A stretch of DNA of 64,000 nucleotides from Megasphaera lornae (GCF_000214495.1 NZ_AFIJ01000020.1:16677-80676); one strand, 5' to 3'. Shown: positions 34,912 through 44,218, counted from the stretch's first letter. Made by a program: numbers and translations. Notes: a model not told the origin generated them from the sequence alone.

Positions 34912-36036
34912 TTATTTCTTATCATCATCAACAACCGTATAATCCGCGTCGACAACTTTTTCATCACCGGCGCCTTCTTTTTCCGGCTTTTCCGCCGATT
35001 GCTGCTGTGCCTGTTCCGCTTCCTGCCGAGCTGCCGCGTCTTTATACATTTCACCGGACAATTCATACAACGGCTTGGTCAATTCTTCCGATGCGGCTTT
35101 AATCTTATCCACATCTCCCGAATTCATCGCTTCTTTTAATGCGGCAATCTTTTCTTTGATTGCATCCGTTTTAGCCGCATCCGCTTTATCGCCCAATTCT
35201 TTCAGCGTCTTTTCGGCTTGATAAATCAACGTGTCGGCATTATTCTTGGCTTCAATACCGGCTTTCCGCTTTTTATCTTCCGCTTCATGTGCGGCAGCTT
35301 CTTTCACCATCCGATCAATTTCACTTTGGTCCAAATTCGTCTTGGACGTAATCGTAATTTTTTGTTCTTTACCGGTTCCCAAATCTTTCGCCGTTACATT
35401 TACAATGCCGTTCGCGTCAATGTTGAACGTTACTTCAATCTTGGGAACGCCACGCGGAGCGGCCGGAATCCCTGTCAATTCAAACCGGCCCAACGATTTA
35501 TTATCCGCCGCCATTTCCCGTTCGCCTTGCAACACATGAATATCTACAGACGGTTGATTATCGGCAGCCGTGGAGAATACCTGACTTCCCGATGTAGGAA
35601 TCGTCGTATTGCGGTCAATAATCTTAGTGAATACACCGCCTAACGTTTCAATCCCCAAAGAAAGCGGCGTTACGTCCAATAAAAGAACGTCTTTTACATC
35701 GCCTACGAGTACACCGGCCTGAATAGCCGCGCCGATAGCCACACATTCATCCGGATTTACGCCCTTGCTCGGTTCTTTTCCTAAAATAGATTTAATAGCT
35801 TCTTGTACGGCCGGAATACGGCTGGAACCGCCGACTAAAATAATTTTGTCAATTTCATCAATACTTAATCCCGAATCGGCAATCGCTTTGCGCGTCGGTT
35901 CCATCGTGGCATGTACCAACTCTTCTGTCAACTCATTAAACTTGGCACGTGTCAACGTCAGATCCATATGTTTCGGACCCGAAGCATCTGCCGTAATGAA
36001 AGGTAAATTAATATTGGTGGACATAACAGTCGACAA
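34912..36036 (-). CDS. dnaK: DnaK, C-terminal part (frameshifted from the N-terminal part)
   Basis: Continuation of DnaK after a +1 frameshift. It begins in what should be the ...[18 protein letters not shown] region, and its nominal TTG start is an artefact. It carries the rest of the ATPase domain ([27 protein letters not shown]-like segment), the linker [12 protein letters not shown], the substrate-binding domain and the lid. The tail ends [12 protein letters not shown], close to the DnaK C-terminal EEVK-type end. With one A removed from the A6 run at 36049-36054, the two parts join into 617 residues, a normal DnaK length. Confidence 0.93.
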   Translation of the reverse strand: MSTVMSTNINLPFITADASGPKHMDLTLTRAKFNELTEELVHATMEPTRKAIADSGLSIDEIDKIILVGGSSRIPAVQEAIKSILGKEPSKGVNPDECVAIGAAIQAGVLVGDVKDVLLLDVTPLSLGIETLGGVFTKIIDRNTTIPTSGSQVFSTAADNQPSVDIHVLQGEREMAADNKSLGRFELTGIPAAPRGVPKIEVTFNIDANGIVNVTAKDLGTGKEQKITITSKTNLDQSEIDRMVKEAAAHEAEDKKRKAGIEAKNNADTLIYQAEKTLKELGDKADAAKTDAIKEKIAALKEAMNSGDVDKIKAASEELTKPLYELSGEMYKDAAARQEAEQAQQQSAEKPEKEGAGDEKVVDADYTVVDDDKK

Positions 36037-36037
36037 T

Positions 36038-36778
<741 letters not shown>

Positions 36779-36796
36779 CTATATATATCAAAAGAT

Positions 36797-37369
36797 TTAT
36801 CCGTTAAATACTACTTTTACCATCGCCGGGCGTAATGTTTTATCACCCAACAAATATCCTTCCTGCAAAACTTCCGCCACCGTATCATTTTCATACGCAT
36901 CACTGGCTACGCGCGTAACGGCTTGATGATACTGCGGATCAAAGGGCTTGCCTACAGCCTCCATTTTCGTCACGCCTTCTTTCTCCAACACCTCACGCAA
37001 TTGCTTATAAATCATTTCATAGCCGGCAACAAAAGATTGCATTTCTTCGCTCATCGTTTCCCGCGGGCTTTGCAGGGCCCGTTCAAAATTATCCATAATG
37101 GGCAAAATGCGAATTAATACTTCCGTTTTTACTAACTCGGAAAGTTGCAATTTCTCAACATTCGTGCGTTTTTTAAAATTGGCAAAATCCGCTTGCAACC
37201 GCACATACCGCTGATGTTCTTCAGCTGCCGCCGCGGCCGCTTCGGCCGTCCCTTGTCCGTCGGGAGCCGCCGTCGCCTCTTCCCGCTTTTCTTCCGGCGA
37301 CGCAATGTTTGTATCTTCCGTTACGGATTCCGCCTCTTCCCGAGTTCTTCCTTTTTCTTCTTCACTCAT
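36797..37369 (-). CDS. grpE: Nucleotide exchange factor GrpE
   Basis: 190 residues. It releases ADP from DnaK. The disordered acidic N terminus (1-60, rich in Glu and Ala) leads into the long coiled-coil helix (YVRLQADFANFKKRTN). The beta-wing at the end has the family motifs GVTKMEAVGKPFDPQYHQAV and LRPAMVKV. Its position between hrcA and dnaK is canonical. Confidence 0.96.
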   Translation of the reverse strand: MSEEEKGRTREEAESVTEDTNIASPEEKREEATAAPDGQGTAEAAAAAAEEHQRYVRLQADFANFKKRTNVEKLQLSELVKTEVLIRILPIMDNFERALQSPRETMSEEMQSFVAGYEMIYKQLREVLEKEGVTKMEAVGKPFDPQYHQAVTRVASDAYENDTVAEVLQEGYLLGDKTLRPAMVKVVFNG

Positions 37370-37383
37370 CGCTCCGTAGCCTC

Positions 37384-38421
37384 CTAAGGTTTGTCTTCAT
37401 AATGCTCTAAAATCTGCTTTATATGTTGCTGCATAAAATGAAGTAAGCCGATAATCCGCGCATACTCCATTCGCGTCGGTCCCAACACGGCAATCTTACC
37501 GACTACAGCATTTCCCGCTGTAAACGTAGCTTCAATAATGCTGCAATCCGTAATCGGTTGCAATTTTATTTCATCGCCGATGCGAACGGTTACCTTATCC
37601 TGTCCGTCATTGCCGAAAAGTCCCGACACCACTTCTTGTTCTTCCAGCAAAGTAACTAAATTTTTAGCTTTATGCACGTCTTTAAATTCAGGCTTATCAA
37701 ACAACTCCAGTGTACCGCCCTTATACACTTGATGTTCCCGTTGAAATGCCCGATGTAAAGTTTGAAAAGCAGTACGATATAATTCCAAATCATCTACAAC
37801 GGTTTCGCGAAAACGATTAAGAAAATCTACATCCATTTGCCCCAACGCTTTTCCCGCCAAACAACACGTTAACCGCTCGGCAATATGGTTCAGCTCATCC
37901 AGAGAAACCCCTTCCGGTCTGTCAAAAAGACAGTTTTCAATATGCCCCGAATCGGTAACCACAATCATAATTGCACGACGGTCATCCAACGGCAGAAACC
38001 GGACATACTTCAATTTAGCCTGTACTTGTTGCGACGCCATCACAAAAATCGCATTATGTGTCATTTGTGCCAATACTTTTGCCATGGATTGAAAGATTTG
38101 ATCCACACCGCTGACTTTATGATGAAACCATTCTTCCACCATTTTGCGCTCTGCCGGCGCCACAGCGGTGGGTTCCAACAAACAGTCTACATAAAAACGA
38201 TATCCTTTGACGGACGGAATCCGTCCGGCTGACGTATGAGGCTGTTCCAAAAACCCCAACATTTCCAAATCAAACATTTCATTACGGATCGTCGCGGCGC
38301 CTACACCTAAATCGTATTTTCGTGCTATAGTACGGGAGCCGACAGGTTCTGCCGAGGTGATATAGTCTTGAATAATGGCTTGTAAAATTCTTTTTTTTCG
38401 CTCATTCAATGTCAATGTCAT
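37384..38421 (-). CDS. hrcA: Heat-inducible transcription repressor HrcA
   Basis: 345 residues if begun at ATG 38421. It represses the dnaK operon through the CIRCE operator. An ATG at 38457 lies inside CIRCE and would extend the protein by 12 non-family residues, so I reject it. The ribosome site AGAGG is close to the 38421 ATG, so a TTG two codons later is a possible alternative. The winged-helix domain contains RKKRILQAIIQDYI, EPVGSRTIARKYDLGVGAATIRNEM and LEQPHTSAGRIPSVKGYRFYVD, all diagnostic. It is the first gene of the operon and autoregulated. Confidence 0.95.
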   Translation of the reverse strand: MTLTLNERKKRILQAIIQDYITSAEPVGSRTIARKYDLGVGAATIRNEMFDLEMLGFLEQPHTSAGRIPSVKGYRFYVDCLLEPTAVAPAERKMVEEWFHHKVSGVDQIFQSMAKVLAQMTHNAIFVMASQQVQAKLKYVRFLPLDDRRAIMIVVTDSGHIENCLFDRPEGVSLDELNHIAERLTCCLAGKALGQMDVDFLNRFRETVVDDLELYRTAFQTLHRAFQREHQVYKGGTLELFDKPEFKDVHKAKNLVTLLEEQEVVSGLFGNDGQDKVTVRIGDEIKLQPITDCSIIEATFTAGNAVVGKIAVLGPTRMEYARIIGLLHFMQQHIKQILEHYEDKP

Positions 38422-38443
38422 CACCTCTATCTGCGGGCTTGTA

Positions 38444-38470
38444 TTAGCACTCTTCATATTCGAGTGCTAA
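38444..38470 (-). promoter_or_regulatory. CIRCE operator
   Basis: Perfect TTAGCACTC-N9-GAGTGCTAA, the HrcA binding site. It lies in the 5' leader between the hrcA promoter and the start codon. Confidence 0.98.
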
Positions 38471-38481
38471 CAACCATCTAT

Positions 38482-38510
38482 AAGATAGCATGCCGGTTTT
38501 TATTTGTCAA
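38482..38510 (-). promoter_or_regulatory. Promoter of the hrcA-grpE-dnaK-dnaJ operon
   Basis: Perfect TTGACA (38505-38510), 17-bp spacer and TATCTT (38482-38487) on the minus strand, 11 bp upstream of CIRCE. Confidence 0.85.
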
Positions 38511-38635
38511 TAGATTTCAAGCCAAAAATCGGCTTTTTAGTCAAAAAGTCAAATTTTATTTTATCATGAATCTCCGTTTTTCCTATGCTATAATAAATAC
38601 ATTCAGTAATATATAAAAAGAAAGGAATGATTTTC

Positions 38636-39919
38636 ATGAATGAAATCGCCACAGGTTTACTTTCCTTTATTCATACATCCACGTCTCCGTTTCATACCGT
38701 ACGCACCGGAGCCGCCATGTTGGCGGCTGCCGGTTTTTGCGAACTCTCTCTGCATGAACCGTGGACATTAACGCGAGGCGGCGCCTATTACATACGTTTT
38801 TTCGACTCCACTTTACTCGCCTTTACCCTCGGCGATCATCCGCGCGACCATCTGCGCATTGCCGCCGCCCATACCGATTTTCCCGCGTTGCGTATTAAAC
38901 CGCAGGCCACCTTGCACACCCCCGATTATGACACTTTAAATGTCGAAATATATGGCGGTCTCATGCGCGAATCCTGGTTGGATCGCCCCCTTTCTTTTGC
39001 CGGTAAAGTCGTCTTACAGGGTGAACAGGTTTTTACGCCGCAAGTACAACTGATTGATTATAAAAAACCGGTCTTTATCATTCCGCGTCTTGCCATTCAT
39101 TTAAATCGCAAAGTCAATGACGGCTTGCCTTTAAATCCGCAAAAAGACATGCTCCCGTTACTGAGTTTATCCGACGAAAAGCCGTCCTCTTTTACCGATT
39201 TTCTCGCTGCCTATATGCAAATAGAACCTTCCCGCTTACTAGCCTATGATTTGACCGTCTATCCTTGCGAAGAAGGCTGCCTGCTGGGAATGCATCAAGA
39301 GCTTCTTTCCGCTCCCCGCCTGGATAATTTAACATCCGCATATGCCTGCCTCATGGGTATGATAGACAGCCATCCGGCAGACGGCTTAAATATGATTGCG
39401 CTCTTCGATAATGAGGAAGTGGGCAGTCGTACCAAACAAGGTGCCGCCTCCCAAGCCCTGCCGCGTATCCTGCACAGCATATACCGAACCTTGCAATATA
39501 CGGAAGAGGAGTATCGTTGTGATATGGCCGATGCATTTTTACTTTCCGTAGATGTCGCACATGCTCTCCATCCCAATATTCCCGAAAAATGCGATCCGTC
39601 ACACCGCCCCGTTATGGGCAACGGTCCGGCATTAAAAACCGCCTGCAGTCAAGCTTATGTCGGCGATGCGGAAGCCTTGGGCATGATTAAAGGACTCTGC
39701 CGAAAATATCAAATTCCTCATCAACATTTCGTAAATCGCAATGATGTTCCCGGCGGCTCAACGCTGGGCTCCATTCTTTCTGCAGGCTTATCCGTCCGCG
39801 GCTTGGATGTGGGAATCCCTATTTTAGCCATGCACTCGGCGCGGGAAACCATGGGCATTGCCGATCAGGAACGGTTGCAACAATTATTGACCTGTTATTT
39901 CCAAGACCGCAATCAGTGA
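38636..39919 (+). CDS. apeB: M18 family aminopeptidase
   Basis: 427-residue zinc aminopeptidase acting on N-terminal acidic or neutral residues of peptides. The first metal motif is AAHTDFPALRIKP. Others are FDNEEVGSRTKQGAAS (catalytic Glu-Glu), SVDVAHALHPNIPEK and the late MHSARETMG with a histidine ligand. The ATG at 38636 has AAAGGA about 10 nt upstream; an ATG at 38627 abuts that site. It is divergent from the heat-shock operon and probably monocistronic. The 190 bp after it hold no obvious terminator. Confidence 0.93.
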   Translation: MNEIATGLLSFIHTSTSPFHTVRTGAAMLAAAGFCELSLHEPWTLTRGGAYYIRFFDSTLLAFTLGDHPRDHLRIAAAHTDFPALRIKPQATLHTPDYDTLNVEIYGGLMRESWLDRPLSFAGKVVLQGEQVFTPQVQLIDYKKPVFIIPRLAIHLNRKVNDGLPLNPQKDMLPLLSLSDEKPSSFTDFLAAYMQIEPSRLLAYDLTVYPCEEGCLLGMHQELLSAPRLDNLTSAYACLMGMIDSHPADGLNMIALFDNEEVGSRTKQGAASQALPRILHSIYRTLQYTEEEYRCDMADAFLLSVDVAHALHPNIPEKCDPSHRPVMGNGPALKTACSQAYVGDAEALGMIKGLCRKYQIPHQHFVNRNDVPGGSTLGSILSAGLSVRGLDVGIPILAMHSARETMGIADQERLQQLLTCYFQDRNQ

Positions 39920-40038
39920 CCCTTCTTTTTTATTTTTATACAGTATACGGAATTTTTTTACTTGTTTATCATTCTTACTTTTTTAAACAATACCATTTTT
40001 CTATACTTTTTACTTAAAATTTCAAAAAATTCCTTGTG

Positions 40039-40067
40039 TTGACTTGAATTTATATTCATACTATAAT
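40039..40067 (+). promoter_or_regulatory. Promoter of the XRE regulator gene with an internal dyad
   Basis: TTGACT (40039-40044), 17-bp spacer and perfect TATAAT (40062-40067). The spacer holds the dyad TGAAT-TTAT-ATTCA (40045-40058). TGAATATAAAT, nearly its reverse complement, recurs at the ribosome site just before the ATG. This suggests two operators for autorepression. Confidence 0.7.
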
Positions 40068-40113
40068 GTAACCGCATTAGCAAAATTTATGACATTTCAG
40101 GAAGTGAATATAA

Positions 40114-40467
40114 ATGACCTTAGGACAAGAAATAAAGTTTTATCGCAAAAAAAAGGGCTTAACACAAACCGAATTCGGTGCCGTTTTCGGAATGTCCAAA
40201 CAAGCCGTTTATTCTTGGGAAACGGGCTTATACGCACCGGATATCTCCGTATTACTGAAGATGGCGGATTTTTTTCAAATCCCCATTTGCATGTTAGTCG
40301 GACGTCCCGGCGTGTACTGTCGCGATCAGGAAGCCACCGCGGACCATTCGGACTGTACCTTCGTTTCAAAAAAAGACAGTCGTATTTTACAAGCTTTACA
40401 TTATTTATCGCCGGAAGAACAGCAAGCCATTGAAATACTGCTCCACATTCATGAAAAGCAAAGCTGA
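40114..40467 (+). CDS. XRE-family transcriptional regulator
   Basis: 117 residues. The N-terminal HTH_3 domain (about 5-60) contains IKFYRKKKGLTQTEFGAVFGMSKQAVYSWETG and then VLLKMADFFQIPICMLVG, the usual lambda-repressor-like layout. The C-terminal half (about 62-117) is linker plus a helix rich in acidic residues (LSPEEQQAIEILLHIHEKQ), perhaps for dimerisation. No signal-binding domain is recognisable. It lies 26 nt upstream of yigZ. The dyad in its promoter suggests that it controls itself and yigZ. Confidence 0.88.
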   Translation: MTLGQEIKFYRKKKGLTQTEFGAVFGMSKQAVYSWETGLYAPDISVLLKMADFFQIPICMLVGRPGVYCRDQEATADHSDCTFVSKKDSRILQALHYLSPEEQQAIEILLHIHEKQS

Positions 40468-40493
40468 GTATCTTCCGCACAAAGGAGGTAATT

Positions 40494-41162
40494 ATGCCGT
40501 TGCCGCTGTATCGTTCTCTGCACGGACAAGCGATTGCCGAACATACGGTCAAAAAATCACGTTTTATTGCCACCGCAGCTCATATCACCTCACCGGCAGA
40601 AGGACAAGCCTTACTGCAGCGTTGTCGACAACGCTATCACGATGCCCGTCATCATTGCAGCGCCTATTGCCTCGGCATTCATCAGCCGCTGCAAAAAGCG
40701 AATGATGACGGAGAGCCGTCGGGCACTGCCGGTCATCCGATGTTGGCCGTCCTGCAAAACCATGCGCTGACCGATACGGGCGTAGTCGTCACCCGTTATT
40801 TCGGCGGTATTAAATTAGGCACGGCCGGTTTAATTCGGGCGTATAGCCGGGCCGTTACCTTAGTATTGGCAACCGCCGCCATCGCCGAATATTATGAACG
40901 GGAAATCATCACCATCACCGCCTCCTATCCGTACATTAATTCGTTGGAACGCTTTGCCGACACGCATGCGCTCACTATTGTACATCGTAATTTTGCGGAA
41001 ATGGTCACCTTTACCTTGCAACTCCCGGTACAAGAAGCCGCCCGACTTCGGCAACAATTAACCGAATTGACCGCCGGCACGGCACACGTTCATTGTCAAG
41101 GCATTCGGACGGTTCCCGTTATCGTGCCGCCGTCCGGTGTTTTGCAGGAAACTTCGGAATAA
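40494..41162 (+). CDS. yigZ: YigZ/IMPACT family protein
   Basis: 222 residues. The N-terminal UPF0029 domain (about 1-130) has EHTVKKSRFIA, the HHCSAYCLG region, the signature NDDGEPSGTAGHPML and VVVTRYFGGIKLGTAGLIRAYS. A C-terminal DUF1949 domain follows. The family is related to the eukaryotic translation regulator IMPACT; the bacterial function is uncertain. The ATG has AAAGGAGG upstream. It is downstream of the XRE gene and the two are likely cotranscribed. Confidence 0.93.
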   Translation: MPLPLYRSLHGQAIAEHTVKKSRFIATAAHITSPAEGQALLQRCRQRYHDARHHCSAYCLGIHQPLQKANDDGEPSGTAGHPMLAVLQNHALTDTGVVVTRYFGGIKLGTAGLIRAYSRAVTLVLATAAIAEYYEREIITITASYPYINSLERFADTHALTIVHRNFAEMVTFTLQLPVQEAARLRQQLTELTAGTAHVHCQGIRTVPVIVPPSGVLQETSE

Positions 41163-41183
41163 AGAAAAAATAATTATTGACAT

Positions 41184-41212
41184 TTGACAAATATATTTTT
41201 CAATGCTAAAAT
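41184..41212 (+). promoter_or_regulatory. Promoter of the SAM riboswitch-metNI operon
   Basis: TTGACA at 41184-41189, 17-bp spacer and TAAAAT at 41207-41212 with an extended TG. A second TTGACA lies at 41177-41182. Confidence 0.72.
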
Positions 41213-41225
41213 ATGCCAAACAACA

Positions 41226-41375
41226 CTATACGATGATTCATCGCGAGCAGTTGAGGGACTGGCCCAATGACACTGCGGCAACCCCCATTCGGGAAGGTGC
41301 CAATTCCAACGGAGTATTCCGGCAGATGATGTGCAGGTACATTCAGACCATCACCATTGCCGATGGTCTTTTTTG
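41226..41375 (+). promoter_or_regulatory. SAM-I (S-box) riboswitch
   Basis: The aptamer is recognised by GAGGGACTGGCCCAATGAC, then GCGGCAACC and GAAGGTGCCAATTCC, in the order of the SAM-I consensus. The expression platform is a terminator, AGACCATC / GATGGTCT followed by T6 (41345-41375). When SAM is bound, transcription stops before metN. It lies about 30 nt upstream of the metN ribosome site. Confidence 0.96.
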
Positions 41376-41406
41376 TTGTTTCATTATAAAAAAAGGAGCT
41401 GATACT

Positions 41407-42450
41407 GTGATTCAACTGGAGAATATTACCAAAACATATAGCGGTAAAGCCAAAGTCAATGCCTTAAAAGGTATTTCTCTAACGATTGAAGACGGTGAAA
41501 TTTTCGGCATTATCGGTAAAAGCGGCGCCGGAAAATCCACCTTGGTACGTTGCATTAACATGTTGGAAAAACCGACAGAAGGGAAAGTCATTATTGATGA
41601 CAAAGATTTGACGCTTTTATCCGAAGCGCAATTACGCGAAGAACGCAAACACATCGGCATGATTTTTCAACATTTCAATCTCTTATCCTCTCGTACCGTC
41701 TTTGACAACATTGCCTTTCCTTTAGAATTGGCCGGTGCTTCGAAAGAAGCCATTCAAAAAAAAGTTTCCGATTTATTGGAACTCGTACAATTAACAGACC
41801 GCAAATACAATTATCCCGCACAACTTTCAGGCGGTCAAAAACAACGGGTCGGTATTGCCCGAGCCTTAGCCGGCGATCCTAAAATTCTGCTTTGCGACGA
41901 AGCCACTTCGGCCTTAGATCCGCAAACAACCAAATCTATTTTGGAACTCTTACAGGATATTAACAAACGACTGGGCATTACTATCGTGCTCATTACGCAT
42001 GAAATGAGTGTCATTAAGGATATTTGTCATCGCGTAGCCGTCATCGAAGGAGGCGTTATCAAAGAATCAGGACGGGTTGTAGATGTATTTTCCAATCCCC
42101 AATCAGAAACGATGCAAGAATTTGTTAAATCTATTATTAATACGGAATTGCCGGCAGGTTTAAAAAAATTGGGCGTCAGCAACCAACCGGCACCGGATAG
42201 AGCCATGCTTGTACGCCTGCGATTTAAAGGCTCGTTGACCGGCGATCCGCTCGTGGCTTCCGTAGTACGTAAATTCAATATCAATGTAAGCGTCCTTTAT
42301 GGAAACATTGATTATATTCAAAATGAACGTTTCGGCTATTTGGTCATTATCATCCTCGGAGATATGCAAAAACAGGCCGAAGCCTATTCCTATATTAAAA
42401 CATTACCTGTAAAAAGCGAGGTGTTGGGATATGTCCCCGGAAATCATTGA
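41407..42450 (+). CDS. metN: Methionine ABC transporter ATP-binding protein MetN
   Basis: 347 residues from a GTG at 41407 with AAGGAG 8 nt upstream; an extension back to 41203 would run through the riboswitch. Walker A is GKSGAGKST, the signature is LSGGQKQRVGIARAL, Walker B is ILLCDEATSAL and the H-loop is LITHEMSV. A C-terminal NIL domain (about 270-345) is the methionine-sensing regulatory domain of this family. It powers methionine import with MetI, whose start it overlaps by 20 nt, and is controlled by the upstream SAM-I riboswitch. Confidence 0.96.
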   Translation: MIQLENITKTYSGKAKVNALKGISLTIEDGEIFGIIGKSGAGKSTLVRCINMLEKPTEGKVIIDDKDLTLLSEAQLREERKHIGMIFQHFNLLSSRTVFDNIAFPLELAGASKEAIQKKVSDLLELVQLTDRKYNYPAQLSGGQKQRVGIARALAGDPKILLCDEATSALDPQTTKSILELLQDINKRLGITIVLITHEMSVIKDICHRVAVIEGGVIKESGRVVDVFSNPQSETMQEFVKSIINTELPAGLKKLGVSNQPAPDRAMLVRLRFKGSLTGDPLVASVVRKFNINVSVLYGNIDYIQNERFGYLVIIILGDMQKQAEAYSYIKTLPVKSEVLGYVPGNH

Positions 42451-43084
42451 TCTTATGCTCCAAGGTATTCAAGAAACCCTCATTATGGTTTGCGTTTCTA
42501 CTGTCATTGCCGCGATTATCGGCATTCCTTTGGGAATTACACTGGTAACCTCTTCCAAGGGGCATATCTTACAAAATGCCGTTGTTCATCAAATTCTCAG
42601 TGCAATTGTCAATATTATTCGTTCCATTCCGTTTATTATTTTAATGGTCGCCATCATTCCGTTTACCCGCATCGTTGCCGGCACCTCTATCGGCACTACC
42701 GCCGCCTGCGTTCCCTTAACGATTGTGGCCGTTCCCTTTTTAAGTCGTTTAGTGGAAACCTCTATTCGCGATGTCGATTTCGGACTGGTCGAAGCTGCGG
42801 AATCGATGGGAGCCTCTCCCTTCCAAATCATTCGCAAAGTATTATTGCCGGAAGCATTGCCGACAATTATCAATAATATTACCGTCTTAATCGTTAATTT
42901 AATCGGTGCTTCCGCCATGGCCGGAGCCATCGGCGGTGGCGGTTTAGGGGATATTGCCATTCGCTACGGCTATCAGCGCTTTGAAGGCGATGTGATGCTT
43001 GTCACCATTATTATTTTGATTATCGGTGTCAACCTCATTCAAGCCGTCGGCGATTTTGCTTCCCGCAAAAAAAATAAAAAATAA
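42431..43084 (+). CDS. metI: Methionine ABC transporter permease MetI
   Basis: 217-residue permease with five hydrophobic segments. The EAA-loop is VEAAESMGASPFQIIRKVLLPEALPTI (about 115-140), and GGGGLGDIAIRYGYQRFEGDVM is the standard late segment. It overlaps metN by 20 nt, with the ribosome site GAGGTG inside metN. The binding protein gene metQ normally follows metI, but none is found here. Confidence 0.95.
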   Translation: MSPEIIDLMLQGIQETLIMVCVSTVIAAIIGIPLGITLVTSSKGHILQNAVVHQILSAIVNIIRSIPFIILMVAIIPFTRIVAGTSIGTTAACVPLTIVAVPFLSRLVETSIRDVDFGLVEAAESMGASPFQIIRKVLLPEALPTIINNITVLIVNLIGASAMAGAIGGGGLGDIAIRYGYQRFEGDVMLVTIIILIIGVNLIQAVGDFASRKKNKK

Positions 43085-43118
43085 ACACCCGGCGGGCGAT
43101 CCTGAAGACTCTCTTTTA

Positions 43119-43149
43119 AGAAGCAATAAATACTAAAATTATTGCTTCT
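43119..43149 (+). terminator. Hairpin after metI
   Basis: Perfect 11-bp stem AGAAGCAATAA / TTATTGCTTCT with a 9-nt loop, 35 nt after the metI stop. No T-run follows, so its terminator strength is doubtful. Confidence 0.5.
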
Positions 43150-43154
43150 AAGCA

Positions 43155-43183
43155 TTGACGGACGTATCGTTCCATGCTAGAAT
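43155..43183 (+). promoter_or_regulatory. Promoter of tRNA-Ser
   Basis: TTGACG (43155-43160), 17-bp spacer and TAGAAT (43178-43183), 15 bp before the tRNA 5' end. Confidence 0.75.
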
Positions 43184-43198
43184 AATTAAGCATTCTAT

Positions 43199-43287
43199 GG
43201 AGCGGTATCGAAGTGGTCATAACGGGGCTGACTCGAAATCAGTTGGACCGTAAGGTCTCGTGGGTTCGAATCCCACCCGCTCCGCCA
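43199..43287 (+). tRNA. tRNA-Ser (anticodon CGA)
   Basis: 89 nt including an encoded CCA. The acceptor GGAGCGG pairs with CCGCTCC. The anticodon loop CTCGAAA gives CGA, which reads UCG. A long variable arm (class II) and the T-arm GGGTTCGAATCCC are present. It has its own promoter and terminator. Confidence 0.97.
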
Positions 43288-43331
43288 AAAAAGCACGCAA
43301 TCGAGGAATAATCCCGATTGCGTGCTTTTTC
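43288..43331 (+). terminator. Terminator of tRNA-Ser
   Basis: Stem AAAGCACGCAATCG / CGATTGCGTGCTTTTT with an 11-nt loop and a T-run, starting at the tRNA 3' end. Confidence 0.92.
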
Positions 43332-43389
43332 TTTCGTTCTGCACACCTGCAGGGGTACGTTCTCCCCCTGCCCTTATCCTATAAAAAAA

Positions 43390-43424
43390 ACACGCCCGTA
43401 TATATTCTCTACAGGCGTGTAAAC
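43390..43424 (-). terminator. Terminator of the ECF S-component gene
   Basis: Stem ACACGCC / GGCGTGT around a 17-nt loop, just past the stop, with TTTTTT on the minus-strand side. Confidence 0.72.
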
Positions 43425-43433
43425 GTATACCAT

Positions 43434-44057
43434 TCAACTATGTTTTTTTTGCAAAGTATGATGTAAAACCGTAACGATCGGCACGGTAATCAATGCGGAA
43501 ACAATCGCTTCCGGAATGCCGTTCATCGCGCAAATGCCCAAGATTAAATCGGCAACATGATGAACCGGAATATGACGAATTTCAGCAAAATGCCGTGCAT
43601 ACAATATATAAATACCGCCCATAACACCGATCGTATTAATGGCGGATCCCGCAAAGGCCGCTACGGCCAAACAAAACGTATCTTTTCGAATCACTTTCCG
43701 TAAGCCGATATACAAATAATACGCCCCGACGGCAATGAGTACTCGCGGCAAAATAGATATAAGCGGATTTAAAAATGCAAAAGACAGCACTACCGGTGAG
43801 GTAATCGCTTGAAAAATACTGAAACAACCGAACAGAAACCCCACTGCCGCTCCTACGCGCGGCCCGGCCAACAAGGCGCCGATAATAACAGGGACATGCA
43901 AAATAGTCGCCTTCATCATGGGCAAGGGTATAAAGCCGTATCCCGTCACCCCTAATAATACGGTAATACCCGCCAGCATACCGACAATCGTCAACTCCCG
44001 CGTCGTAAACAGTGTTCTTCCCTGTCCCACTGCAGACGCATCCAATTCTTTATTCAT
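43434..44057 (-). CDS. ECF transporter substrate-binding (S) component
   Basis: 207 residues, six hydrophobic segments. The entry motif FTTRELTIVGMLAGITVLLG, LPMMKATILHVPVIIGALLAGPRVGAAVG and FLNPLISILPRVLIAVGAYY match the ECF_trnsprt family (which includes RibU/PanT/FolT). Such proteins capture a vitamin and couple to a shared EcfAAT module encoded elsewhere. The substrate cannot be read from sequence. The gene for nicotinate phosphoribosyltransferase just upstream on the same strand makes niacin an attractive guess, but a terminator and a separate promoter lie between them. The leader is about 130 nt and structured. Confidence 0.85.
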   Translation of the reverse strand: MNKELDASAVGQGRTLFTTRELTIVGMLAGITVLLGVTGYGFIPLPMMKATILHVPVIIGALLAGPRVGAAVGFLFGCFSIFQAITSPVVLSFAFLNPLISILPRVLIAVGAYYLYIGLRKVIRKDTFCLAVAAFAGSAINTIGVMGGIYILYARHFAEIRHIPVHHVADLILGICAMNGIPEAIVSALITVPIVTVLHHTLQKKHS

Positions 44058-44121
44058 CCTTCTCCATCCTCCGTTCTCGTTCTTTTATAGATACAAGTCG
44101 TACTTTTTCACATACTCTCCC

Positions 44122-44166
44122 TGTTCATACGGTCCCGTTCCGTGATACGGGCCGACAGTATGAACA
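44122..44166 (-). promoter_or_regulatory. Structured 5' leader of the ECF S-component gene
   Basis: Hairpin with a perfect 9-bp outer stem (TGTTCATAC / GTATGAACA) enclosing a GC-rich inner stem (GGCCCGT with ACGGGACC). It sits about 25 nt after the promoter. It matches no riboswitch I know and could be a regulatory RNA or protein-binding element. Confidence 0.45.
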
Positions 44167-44189
44167 TGCTTTTGAGTTATGTTACGGGA

Positions 44190-44218
44190 ATTATACCATA
44201 CCATAAAGGTATTGCCAA
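44190..44218 (-). promoter_or_regulatory. Promoter of the ECF S-component gene
   Basis: TTGGCA (44213-44218), 17-bp spacer and perfect TATAAT (44190-44195) on the minus strand. Confidence 0.8.

Noticed and set aside
38422-38457. Longer HrcA start at 38457
   Set aside because: The codon lies inside the CIRCE operator and adds residues not found in the family.
40044-40433. 129-residue plus-strand ORF overlapping the XRE regulator
   Set aside because: It starts inside the promoter and runs in another frame through a clear HTH gene; its sequence has no protein-like character.
41203-41406. N-terminal extension of MetN
   Set aside because: It would translate through the SAM-I riboswitch and its terminator; the GTG at 41407 has a proper ribosome site.
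44100-44166. Possible THF riboswitch before the ECF gene (GGAGAGTATG seen on the minus strand)
   Set aside because: Only the opening resembles the class; the later conserved THF segments are absent.
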